A stretch of 64,000 nucleotides of DNA. It comes from Compostibacter hankyongensis. GTDB taxonomy: Bacteria > Bacteroidota > Bacteroidia > Chitinophagales > Chitinophagaceae. Position numbers and translations under genes: made by a program. Positions 27,262-34,831 of the stretch are shown here, piece by piece (the stretch's first letter is position 1; each line of letters starts with the position of its first letter). The notes under the pieces are model-generated. The model was not told the origin of the DNA. It saw only the letters and a list, made by a program, of their open reading frames with translations, and did not search any database. Location of the stretch: positions 620,001 to 684,000 of the forward strand of contig NZ_BAABFN010000002.1 of NCBI RefSeq assembly GCF_039541075.1, written 5' to 3'.

Positions 27262-27319
27262 TACAATCATCATCGTCTTCCGAAATAGTCAATCTTACTT
27301 AAAAAATGGATTATCTTAC
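27256..27319 (-). promoter_or_regulatory. AraC-type operator-promoter module B (toward SusC2)
   Basis: Read toward SusC2: distal half-site GTAAGATAATCC (27319-27308), proximal half-site GTAAGATTGAC beginning 21 bp later, 24 nt, then TACTTTTG (27263-27256), a perfect TAnnTTTG. The geometry equals that of module A. The SusC2 start is about 420 bp further, much farther than for the other modules. Confidence 0.7.
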
Positions 27320-27334
27320 GGTCGCTGTTTCTCT

Positions 27335-28975
27335 TCACTGATATCTTCCGGTGAGGGTAACGACGGATTGAGGCTTTACAACGATACTGTCTGGCGCGCT
27401 GTAAGAACGCTTCAGGTTGCTATCGGCATCGGTGGTATAAGTATTCAGCAGGTTCTTCCGGAGGGTTGCGGAAGTATGTAGCCGCAGCGTTTTTGTTTCA
27501 TTGCTGACGTTGACGAGCACCACCACCAGGGATTTCTCCTGCGGATCGTGGTATGCGGAAACCATCAGCGCTCCCGCTGCTTTCACAGGATCATGCAAGC
27601 CGTCTATCGATGCGGTGACGCGTTGCATGCCCGGGCGGACAAAACGGGCATAATTACCCAGCGCCCAGAGTTGCTTGGATTCAAGCACGACACCGTCTCT
27701 TTTGCATTGATCCACATTTATGCTGCTGTCGGGCGCGTTGATATAGACCAGGGCATCGCTGTAATCATAGGGACTTACTGCCAGCCACCATTGCCAGGAA
27801 GATACATTGGCTACGGTGAGATCGTGATGGATCACCTTGGCTACATACAGTCCGTAGCCGATGCCGGTATTCCGGGGACTGCCGCTGTACTGTCCGCAGA
27901 TATCCCCCAGTATCCCGAACTCGCTCTGCCAGACGGACAAGGCAGGGTTCACCTGACGGACCTTTTCGGCCAGCTGCTGACGTACATGGACCATCTTATC
28001 ATCCGGGCAGGTAGTAAAATAACTATGTCCCGAGATAACGGGCGCCACGTCCGGCAGGTTACCGATATAATCCGGGGAAGCAGCGGAGAAGAAACGGCTG
28101 ACCTGGTCGCCCCGGTCGTCGTTGTTGCGGCCATAGAGAAAATCCAGCTGGCCGGCTTCTCCGATCACTACTTTCGCCGTGGCATGCCTGGTCTTCAGCG
28201 CGGCGGACAACTGCTTTACCAGCGCGGCGATATCCCCGTTGGTAGCCTGGCTGCCCGCCTGGGAAGCGGTGGGCTTGCCCTTGGCGCTCCAGTCCCATTG
28301 CGGCTCGTTTACCGGGCTCAGGTAATCCAGCCGGAGATGTTCCGCTACGGCAGCGAGGAAGCCGGCATAATCTTTCATCCGGCCTTCGCGGATGTTCAGG
28401 TGGTTGTCCCCGCCGGGGTGAAAGGCCTTCCCGTTCCGCGTCATGTATACGGGCGGGGATATGGCAAAGCCAAGGGTATACTTCACTCCCCTGCTGCGCG
28501 CCGCCTGAAGGAACCATTGCTGCCCGGCCTGCTTGTTCCAGTTATACGAGCCGTCCGCATTCAGAAAGCATTCCTCTCTTCTCCAGTCGGTGGCGATGCC
28601 GCTGCCCGCCCCCTGCTCAAAGCTGCCGGCGCCGATATTGAACCGCCAGAGCGATAGCCCGATGCCGCGCGGGGTCCCGTCGGCCAGCGTATCGGTACTG
28701 AACAGCAGATCGGCGACCCTGTTCTTCTTGCTCACATCTGCCCAGCTGCCGATGAACTTGCCGGTCCAGCAATCCGAAGCACCAAAGCTGTGTATGGTCT
28801 GGTGGGTATCGGCAAGGTCTATACGAAGTTCCAGCAGGGCGGAAGTGTCCTTCCCGCCGGGCATTTCCGGCGAAGATGCAGGCGCGGGCTTCCCGCAACA
28901 GGAAAACACGGTCAGGAGCGACAGGACACCCGCGGGAACGATCGTTTGCCAACTTTTTTTCAACAGTAGGTTCAA
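27335..28975 (-). CDS. glycoside hydrolase family 30 (endo-beta-1,6-galactanase-like)
   Basis: A 546-residue secreted lipoprotein-like enzyme (signal VLSLLTVFSCCGKP). The TIM barrel carries TIHSFGASDCWTGKFIG, IGLSLWRFNIGAGSFEQG, the acid/base Glu in SPVNEPQWDW (about 223) and the nucleophile in VWQSEFGILG (about 350). A C-terminal beta domain ends TGRYQ. The pattern is closest to GH30 endo-1,6-galactanases, though other GH30 activities are possible. No ATG is available before the signal peptide: translation must start at TTG 28975 or, more typically, TTG 28963 (giving KKSWQ). A heptad-repeat array directly abuts this start. It is the third gene of PUL 3. Confidence 0.88.
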   Translation of the reverse strand: MNLLLKKSWQTIVPAGVLSLLTVFSCCGKPAPASSPEMPGGKDTSALLELRIDLADTHQTIHSFGASDCWTGKFIGSWADVSKKNRVADLLFSTDTLADGTPRGIGLSLWRFNIGAGSFEQGAGSGIATDWRREECFLNADGSYNWNKQAGQQWFLQAARSRGVKYTLGFAISPPVYMTRNGKAFHPGGDNHLNIREGRMKDYAGFLAAVAEHLRLDYLSPVNEPQWDWSAKGKPTASQAGSQATNGDIAALVKQLSAALKTRHATAKVVIGEAGQLDFLYGRNNDDRGDQVSRFFSAASPDYIGNLPDVAPVISGHSYFTTCPDDKMVHVRQQLAEKVRQVNPALSVWQSEFGILGDICGQYSGSPRNTGIGYGLYVAKVIHHDLTVANVSSWQWWLAVSPYDYSDALVYINAPDSSINVDQCKRDGVVLESKQLWALGNYARFVRPGMQRVTASIDGLHDPVKAAGALMVSAYHDPQEKSLVVVLVNVSNETKTLRLHTSATLRKNLLNTYTTDADSNLKRSYSAPDSIVVKPQSVVTLTGRYQ

Positions 28976-29122
28976 TTTCTGGTTTCTGATTTCTGATTTC
29001 CGGTTTCTGGTTTGAGGTTCAATAATCTAAGGTTCAAGGTTGATCTGTCTGGAATGGAACTTTAAACTTGAAATGCCTTTCACCTTTCACCCTTCACCTT
29101 TTACCTTTCGCCCTTCACCTCT
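28976..29122. repeat. degenerate heptanucleotide array, locus 1
   Basis: The gap between SusD3 and GH30 is built of 7-bp units. TTTCTGG, TTTCTGA, TTTCTGA, TTTCCGG, TTTCTGG, TTTGAGG and relatives run from 28976 to 29039. A core with CTGGAATGGAAC (29049-29060) follows, then TGCCTTT, CACCTTT, CACCCTT, CACCTTT, TACCTTT, CGCCCTT, CACCTCT up to 29122. It stops 1 bp before the SusD3 stop codon and begins next to the GH30 start. Confidence 0.8.
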
Positions 29123-29123
29123 C

Positions 29124-30722
29124 TCAATATCCCGGATTCTGCTCCACCACGCCGCCGGAAGCCACGATCTCACTGTTGGGGATCGGCCAGAGCAGGTGGA
29201 CGGCCGGGTTGAAATGAATACCCTTGTTTTGCGGCTCCAGCGTATTGTTCGTTTCAAAAACATCCTTGCTGGTCTTGGTATTATAAAGCACAAAGCTGCC
29301 GTTGGGTCCGAATATATCCTCGATCACCCTTTTCCCCGCAGGATCTTTCCACCGGCGCAAGTCGTAAAGACGATCGCCTTCAAAGGCCATCTCCAGCCTT
29401 CTCTCTTTTCTTACCGCGTTGATGAGATCCCAACCGCTCAGGCTCATATCTGTCGGGAGCTGTACCCGGTCCCGGATCATCTTCAAAGAAGCGAGGGCTT
29501 CGGCGGTCTTCTGCTGCATAGCGCAGGCTTCCGCATGGATCAGGATCACATCGGCCAGCCGCAGGATGATGTCATCACGCGAATACAGACCGTTGGAAGG
29601 CCGCTCAGCCTTGGGCACATACCACTTTCTGCAAAACCTTCCGGACTTCGAGGCAGGGCTCGGCCCCCCGGGCACATATCCCCTTCCGTCAAAGGACTTG
29701 TTATCGGGGTCTCCGGCTACCGGCTCACCCTGCTTATTGATGGTCCATACCCGGCGGATACTGTCTTTCTCCGAAAGATAGGCGTTTTCCAGGTCGCTGG
29801 TCACGCTGTAATAGCCCCATCCTGCATCCGCAACGGAATTCATCATATACAGCGGGCTGGAAGGAAGCGGCGGATTCTGAGAAGAAGCCGTCTGTATCTC
29901 AAAAATAGATTCGGCTCCGTTCTTGTAATGGTAATCCCAGAGGTCTCCGAAGTCATTTTCGAGATGATAGTCTCCCATATCCATGACCTGTTTTGCCGCA
30001 GTTTCCGCATCGGCCCAGTCTTCGGCATAAAGATAAATCTTGGCCAGCAGGGCCAGGGCGGCGCCTTTGGATGCTCTGAATTTATCAGCAGGCGCATATG
30101 CTGATTTAAGAGGTAATACCGCAGCCGCCTCTTTCAGGTCGGCAATCAGCTGATCATACACTTCCTTTACCGTGTTCCGCGGCAGATGCGTGTCCGGTAA
30201 GTAGGTTTTCAATACCAACGGTACTCCGCCATAATTACGCACCAGGTCAAAATAGCACCAAGCCCGCAGGAATTTCAGCTCCCCGGTAAACCGCTGCTTG
30301 TCCGCGGTATCGATGGGGGATCCGCTGATCCCTTCTATGGCGCTGTTGAATATACCGATGCCTTTATAAAGCTGTATCCACTGGCTTTCGTTCCTGTCAT
30401 TACCGGCATCAATGGTATACTGCGATACCACGTCGTAGGTGGAATGACTGGATTGATAAGTATTACCGATCCAGGCATTGTCGCTTGCCGCCTCCCCGGA
30501 GAGGTACCGCCAGTTAAAGGTCTGCCACCAGCTGTCCCAATCGATATACCGGTAGCATACCTGAGTAGAAGTGTTACACTGCTGGACAGTAGTATAGTAC
30601 AGATCGGGCTGTACGCTGCTGCCGTGCCGGTCCACCGTGAGCAGGGATTTTTCGCAGCCGGTAAATACTACCGTCAGCAAAACCGAGACGCCCAGCATTA
30701 TAATGCGATAATTACGTTTCAT
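29124..30722 (-). CDS. SusD/RagB-family glycan-binding lipoprotein (SusD3)
   Basis: A 532-residue SusD homologue with signal MLGVSVLLTVVFTGC (lipid Cys 23). It has an early TSTQVCYRYIDWDSWW segment, SusD helices, RKERRLEMAFEGDRLYDLRRWKDP near residue 440 and the terminal HLLWPIPNSEI...QNPGY. It starts 56 bp after SusC3 and should form its lid. Confidence 0.95.
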   Translation of the reverse strand: MKRNYRIIMLGVSVLLTVVFTGCEKSLLTVDRHGSSVQPDLYYTTVQQCNTSTQVCYRYIDWDSWWQTFNWRYLSGEAASDNAWIGNTYQSSHSTYDVVSQYTIDAGNDRNESQWIQLYKGIGIFNSAIEGISGSPIDTADKQRFTGELKFLRAWCYFDLVRNYGGVPLVLKTYLPDTHLPRNTVKEVYDQLIADLKEAAAVLPLKSAYAPADKFRASKGAALALLAKIYLYAEDWADAETAAKQVMDMGDYHLENDFGDLWDYHYKNGAESIFEIQTASSQNPPLPSSPLYMMNSVADAGWGYYSVTSDLENAYLSEKDSIRRVWTINKQGEPVAGDPDNKSFDGRGYVPGGPSPASKSGRFCRKWYVPKAERPSNGLYSRDDIILRLADVILIHAEACAMQQKTAEALASLKMIRDRVQLPTDMSLSGWDLINAVRKERRLEMAFEGDRLYDLRRWKDPAGKRVIEDIFGPNGSFVLYNTKTSKDVFETNNTLEPQNKGIHFNPAVHLLWPIPNSEIVASGGVVEQNPGY

Positions 30723-30778
30723 CTCTTACTATTTTTGTTTTGAATGGTCGGGTGACTGCGAAACTGCATCGGGACCTA

Positions 30779-33700
30779 TTATAAGTTAAGACTTACGCCA
30801 ACAAGATATACGCGGGACGGCAGCGCCTGAAAGTTATCCACCCCGTTGTAGCCCACGGTATTGAACCAGGGCAGGTCCGGGTTAAGGCCGCCGTACCGGG
30901 TAATGGTAAACAGGTTCTGCACCGAAGCGGATATCCTCAGGTTCTGCACGCCTTTCAGCCATTTCGAAGGAAGCGTGTAACCGATCTGCATCAGGTTACA
31001 TTTCACAAAATTGGCCTCGTCAAGGAAAAAGGTGGACATCTTGCTGAAGTTGCCGTTGGCATCCGGGTACCGGAGGATAGGATAACTGTTGCTGGTGCCT
31101 TCGCCATGCCAGAATTTGTCGGCCAGACCGGATTCGAAGTTCAGATGCCCCGCCGGGTTCATGTTCAGCAGGTTGCTCTGGAAATATTTGGCGCCCCAGG
31201 AGCCGTAAAGCTCTGTCCGGAAATCAAAGTTCCCATAGTTCAGCGTCAGGGTCAGCCCGCCGGTGAGCTTGGGCCAGGGGGAGCCCAGGTCGGTAAGGTC
31301 GTCGTTATCGATCACCCCGTCGCCGTTGATATCCCTGTACTTCAGATCGCCTGCCTGAGCGGAAGGCTGCAGGGCCTTTCCGTCTTTATTGACGTAAGCA
31401 GCCGCATCTGCATCCGATTGAAACACCCCGTCCACGATAAAGCCGTACCAGGCTCCGGGCTCATGTCCTTTGGTCAGGCGGGAGCGGAAGGTGGATATCA
31501 CATCGTTGGCTTCGTGTCCCAGGATAGGATCGGCCGAGCCGAGATCGTCCACAATGGAACGGAAATGACTCAACGTAAAGTTGGCGCCGAACCGGAGCTT
31601 GGGGGTCAGCATATCGTTATAGCCCACCATCACATCCCAGCCGTTGGTGGTCATCTTCCCGATATTGGCCAGCTGCACCGGGTAGTAGCCCTGCGGGTAG
31701 CCCAGGACATAATCCACGGTGATGTTTTCGAGGAGGTTGCTGGGATTTCTCACATATTTCTCCAGGCTGACATTGAGCTTGTTTTTCAGCAGGGTGGCGT
31801 CCAGCCCGAAGGTATAGTCCTGCTGCACCTCCCATTTGATCAGGGGGTTGGCGATCACACCCGCGGCATATCCCGTGGTATAACCTCCGCTTGCATTCGG
31901 GTAGGTGACCACACCCAGGCTGGAGGTATAAGCGCTGGTCGTCGGCGGTAGATTCCCTCCGGATTTACCCCAGCTGGCCCGGAGCTTCAGGTAGCTGACG
32001 GTTTCGCTGAGGTCCTGCATAAAAGGTTCTGCAGAAATGATCCAGGCGCCGGAAACGGTGGGGAAATATCCCCAGCGGTATAAAGGATTGACCAGGGAAG
32101 AGGCGTCGGCCCGCATAGTGCCGCCCAGGTAATATTTTTCCTTATAGTTGTACCGCAGTGATCCGAAATAGGAAACCATGTTGCCCCAGGTAGGCGCGCC
32201 GGGCTGATAGGTACCGCTGCCGTCGATCACGGTGGCTCCACCGGCAATATCCTGGTAGGCTGGATTGTCCGCCGGTATATCCTGGCGTACCGCGCCCGTT
32301 CCTTTCGTCACATATTTGTCGGTGCTTTCGCCGGCGAGCACATCGAAATGATGATCGCCGATATCAAATTTATAATTGGCCGTGTTGACAATCTTCCAGC
32401 GGGTATCTACCCCGGTGGAGGACCTGGCGGAATCCACCTTGTTATAGGCATTGGGGGCGAGGAAGTATTTCGGGAAATAATTATTGGCCTGGGAAACATT
32501 GATAAAGCCCTCCACGCTGCTTTTGATGACGAGGTTTTTTACCGGCGTCACCTGCACATAGGCAGCGTATTGCGTACCAAAAAATTCATTCTTATCAAAA
32601 TTCTTTGCATAGTTAAATGCCGGGTTGGTCACGCTGTTAAAGGAAGATCGGTTGGCCAGGCTGTATACAGGATTGAAGGCCGTATAATCCCAGGGAGTTC
32701 CCGAGCTGTTTATGGCGTTCATCACCGAGTCCGCCGTCTTAAAGGGAGCCGTGGTGGGATCCATCGCATAGGCGCCATAAATGTTGTTGGGAGAGGCCAG
32801 CCAGGTTTCATAACGGGGGGCGATGCTCATTCCTATCTTAACCGCTTTGCTTACCTCAAGATCCCCGTTGAACCGGCCGGTAAACTTCTGCCAGTTGCCG
32901 CCTTTGCTGGTGGCGTTGTAGGAATCCTCCCGGTAGTAACCCAGACTGCCGTAAAGCGACAATCCTTTACCGCCGCCGGTAGCGCTGATCACGTAATTCT
33001 GGGTCCTGCCCACATCAAAGGTCTGGTCCCAGTAATCCGTTCCCTTCAGCTGGTCCGGATTGGAAAAAGGAAGCGCCTGCCCGCCGTTCTCGGCTTCCAT
33101 ATTCATCACGCGCGCATATTCCGAAGCACTGGCCAGATCTATTTTGGGCAGCCTGTTCCAGCCCGTGGTACCGGTAACATGGATCACCGGCTTGCCCATG
33201 CCGCGTTTCGTTGTTACCAGGATCACACCCTGCCCGCCGCGTGCGCCGTAGATCGCCGCCGCGGAAGCGTCTTCGAGCACATCCATGGAAGCAATATCCG
33301 AAGGGTTCAGCAGGTTCAGATCGTTGAATCCCACTTCTACCCCGTCCACAATCACCAGCGGATTGTTGTTGTAGTTGATGCTGCTCAGCCCGTGAATCAA
33401 TATCTTGGGCTGTGCGCCGGGCAGTCCTCCGCCCGATTTGATCAGCAGGCCGGGCACCTTGCCTTGCAGCGCATTGCCGGCATTGCCGGTAGTATAAGGC
33501 GCAATGTCTTTTGCACTGATGGAGGCAATGGAAGTGGTCACACTTTTCCGGGAGACCGTTTCATAACCGATCACTACCACATCATTCAATTTGGCATTGC
33601 TGAGGGCCAAGACAATATTCAGAGGAGATGTACCGGTAACAGGCACCTCTTTTCTTTCCATGCCGATGGAAGAAATCACCAGGGTGCTGCCGGGAGCTGC

Positions 33701-33901
33701 TTCAAGACGAAATTGACCCTGGGCATCGGTTGTGGTGCCGTTTTGAGTACCCTTAATAACAATGGTAGCGCCGATGACCGGATCTCCGCCATCAGAGCGG
33801 ACCGTTCCCTGCACCGGCTGCGGTGCCTGCTGGGCGCGTACAGCAGAAACGGAAAAAATGCAAATGCAAAATAAGGACAATACGCCGGCGAACTTACGCA
33901 T
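30779..33901 (-). CDS. SusC/RagA-family TonB-dependent glycan transporter (SusC3)
   Basis: A 1040-residue transporter heading PUL 3. Signal peptide to about residue 24 (VSAVRAQ); carboxypeptidase-like domain (VQGTVRSDGGDPVIGATIVI); TonB box LNDVVVIGYETVSRKSV; plug motifs NALQGKVPGLLIKSGGG, LIHGLSSINYNNNPLVIVDG and AAIYGARGGQGVILV; barrel ending VYLVGVSLNL. Operator-promoter module C lies 105-170 bp upstream, and its leader contains alternative hairpins. Confidence 0.95.
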   Translation of the reverse strand: MRKFAGVLSLFCICIFSVSAVRAQQAPQPVQGTVRSDGGDPVIGATIVIKGTQNGTTTDAQGQFRLEAAPGSTLVISSIGMERKEVPVTGTSPLNIVLALSNAKLNDVVVIGYETVSRKSVTTSIASISAKDIAPYTTGNAGNALQGKVPGLLIKSGGGLPGAQPKILIHGLSSINYNNNPLVIVDGVEVGFNDLNLLNPSDIASMDVLEDASAAAIYGARGGQGVILVTTKRGMGKPVIHVTGTTGWNRLPKIDLASASEYARVMNMEAENGGQALPFSNPDQLKGTDYWDQTFDVGRTQNYVISATGGGKGLSLYGSLGYYREDSYNATSKGGNWQKFTGRFNGDLEVSKAVKIGMSIAPRYETWLASPNNIYGAYAMDPTTAPFKTADSVMNAINSSGTPWDYTAFNPVYSLANRSSFNSVTNPAFNYAKNFDKNEFFGTQYAAYVQVTPVKNLVIKSSVEGFINVSQANNYFPKYFLAPNAYNKVDSARSSTGVDTRWKIVNTANYKFDIGDHHFDVLAGESTDKYVTKGTGAVRQDIPADNPAYQDIAGGATVIDGSGTYQPGAPTWGNMVSYFGSLRYNYKEKYYLGGTMRADASSLVNPLYRWGYFPTVSGAWIISAEPFMQDLSETVSYLKLRASWGKSGGNLPPTTSAYTSSLGVVTYPNASGGYTTGYAAGVIANPLIKWEVQQDYTFGLDATLLKNKLNVSLEKYVRNPSNLLENITVDYVLGYPQGYYPVQLANIGKMTTNGWDVMVGYNDMLTPKLRFGANFTLSHFRSIVDDLGSADPILGHEANDVISTFRSRLTKGHEPGAWYGFIVDGVFQSDADAAAYVNKDGKALQPSAQAGDLKYRDINGDGVIDNDDLTDLGSPWPKLTGGLTLTLNYGNFDFRTELYGSWGAKYFQSNLLNMNPAGHLNFESGLADKFWHGEGTSNSYPILRYPDANGNFSKMSTFFLDEANFVKCNLMQIGYTLPSKWLKGVQNLRISASVQNLFTITRYGGLNPDLPWFNTVGYNGVDNFQALPSRVYLVGVSLNL

Positions 33902-33954
33902 ACGGACGAAGTTTGGGTGGTGAAACGAATGACTGCGGATGGAGTATATAACGA

Positions 33955-33987
33955 AGCTTGCTGAAAGGGGTTCAGCAACAGCAAGCT
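33955..33987 (-). other. alternative hairpins in the SusC3 leader
   Basis: AGCTTGCTG (33955-33963) pairs with CAGCAAGCT (33979-33987). On the minus strand an inner 8-bp stem TTGCTGAA / TTCAGCAA competes for some of the same bases. It lies in the inferred untranslated leader between the module C start site and the SusC3 ATG, so two exclusive folds are possible. Confidence 0.45.
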
Positions 33988-34005
33988 CCCAGCTTAATGC
34001 GACAT

Positions 34006-34070
34006 CAAAAATAATGGCAAAACGAGGCCGGACAAATGGGTAATCTTATTTAAAAAATGGACAATCTTAT
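34006..34070 (-). promoter_or_regulatory. AraC-type operator-promoter module C (for SusC3)
   Basis: The most complete copy. Read toward SusC3: half-sites ATAAGATTGTCC (34070-34059) and ATAAGATTACCC (34049-34038), spaced 21 bp; then TTTG (34036-34033), exactly 19 nt, and TATTTTTG (34013-34006). This fits the Bacteroidota -33/-7 consensus, with the proximal half-site next to -33 as in activator promoters. Confidence 0.75.
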
Positions 34071-34074
34071 GATA

Positions 34075-34785
34075 TTACCATAACCATTTCATGATCTCTG
34101 CTGCAATGACGGCATGTCCTTTCCGGTTGGGATGATTGGATTGCGCCATATAAGATTTCAGGTCTTCCCCTGCCGTGGCAAGCGTTTTAAAGCTACCATA
34201 GCTGTCCGCCAGACCGATATGATATTGCGCCGACAGCCGGATCAGCTGATCCGCATATTGCTCCAGTACATTTCCGTCTTTTGTAATATCCACCGTAAGA
34301 TCGGGAGAAGGGGTCAACAGTATTATCTTAATATGCCGGCGGAGCGCCATCCTGATCATCCGCTCCGTAGCCTTCCGGGCTTTTTCGAGACCGATGCTGC
34401 GATCGTTCAGCGCATAGTCGATAAACAACACATCGGGATGATGCGTCAGCACATCCCGTTTGAAGCGCTTTTCACCCTGCACGGAGTTTTCGCCGCCGAT
34501 AGAGGTGGTGATCACATTGATCACTGCATAAGGATAACGCGCTTTCATCGCCCGCAACACCTGGTGGGGATAAGCCTCCAGTGTTTTTACCAGGGGAGTG
34601 TGCGCATAGCCGCTGGGCACGGAATGACCATGAAATACCAGGTTGATCGTGCGGTTATGCGGCCATTGTTTTACCAGCTCCGACTTGATATCCTGCAGAT
34701 AGGTACTGCTGTCCGCCTGCGCATTTGTCTTTGCCGCAGTAAACAACAAAGCGGATAACAACAGGAAAAAAGCATGTCTTGTCAT
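34075..34785 (-). CDS. SGNH/GDSL-family hydrolase (probable carbohydrate esterase)
   Basis: A 236-residue secreted hydrolase (signal to about residue 23, TNAQ). Block I is FHGHSVPSGY near residue 53 (the nucleophile Ser in GHS instead of GDS), then SIGGENSV and DYALNDRSIG (block III-like Asn). The block V His is in SNHPNRKGHAV near 221. The Asp normally three residues before that His is replaced by Gln, so the charge relay may be incomplete or use another acid. Relatives near PULs often deacetylate sugars. It starts 46 bp after the GH2 at 34832 and ends beside operator C. Confidence 0.8.
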   Translation of the reverse strand: MTRHAFFLLLSALLFTAAKTNAQADSSTYLQDIKSELVKQWPHNRTINLVFHGHSVPSGYAHTPLVKTLEAYPHQVLRAMKARYPYAVINVITTSIGGENSVQGEKRFKRDVLTHHPDVLFIDYALNDRSIGLEKARKATERMIRMALRRHIKIILLTPSPDLTVDITKDGNVLEQYADQLIRLSAQYHIGLADSYGSFKTLATAGEDLKSYMAQSNHPNRKGHAVIAAEIMKWLW

Positions 34786-34831
34786 AGACTGTTTTTAACA
34801 TTGATAAAAATAAGATTACCGGCCGGCCTGG

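Larger units (their letters stand above)
26833..27334. other. 502-bp intergenic region upstream of SusC2
   Basis: No confident gene. From right to left (the direction of SusC2 transcription) it holds operator-promoter module B (27319-27256), two 18-bp direct repeats spaced 21 bp (27223-27261), about 260 bp of unassigned sequence and a terminator-like hairpin at 26945-26962. A 105-codon open frame on the minus strand (27227-26910) has no recognisable features. The region could be a long regulatory leader or encode a small RNA. Confidence 0.6.

Noticed and set aside
28976..29122. The heptad array as a CRISPR array
   Set aside because: Units are 7 bp with no spacers and no cas genes are in the window.
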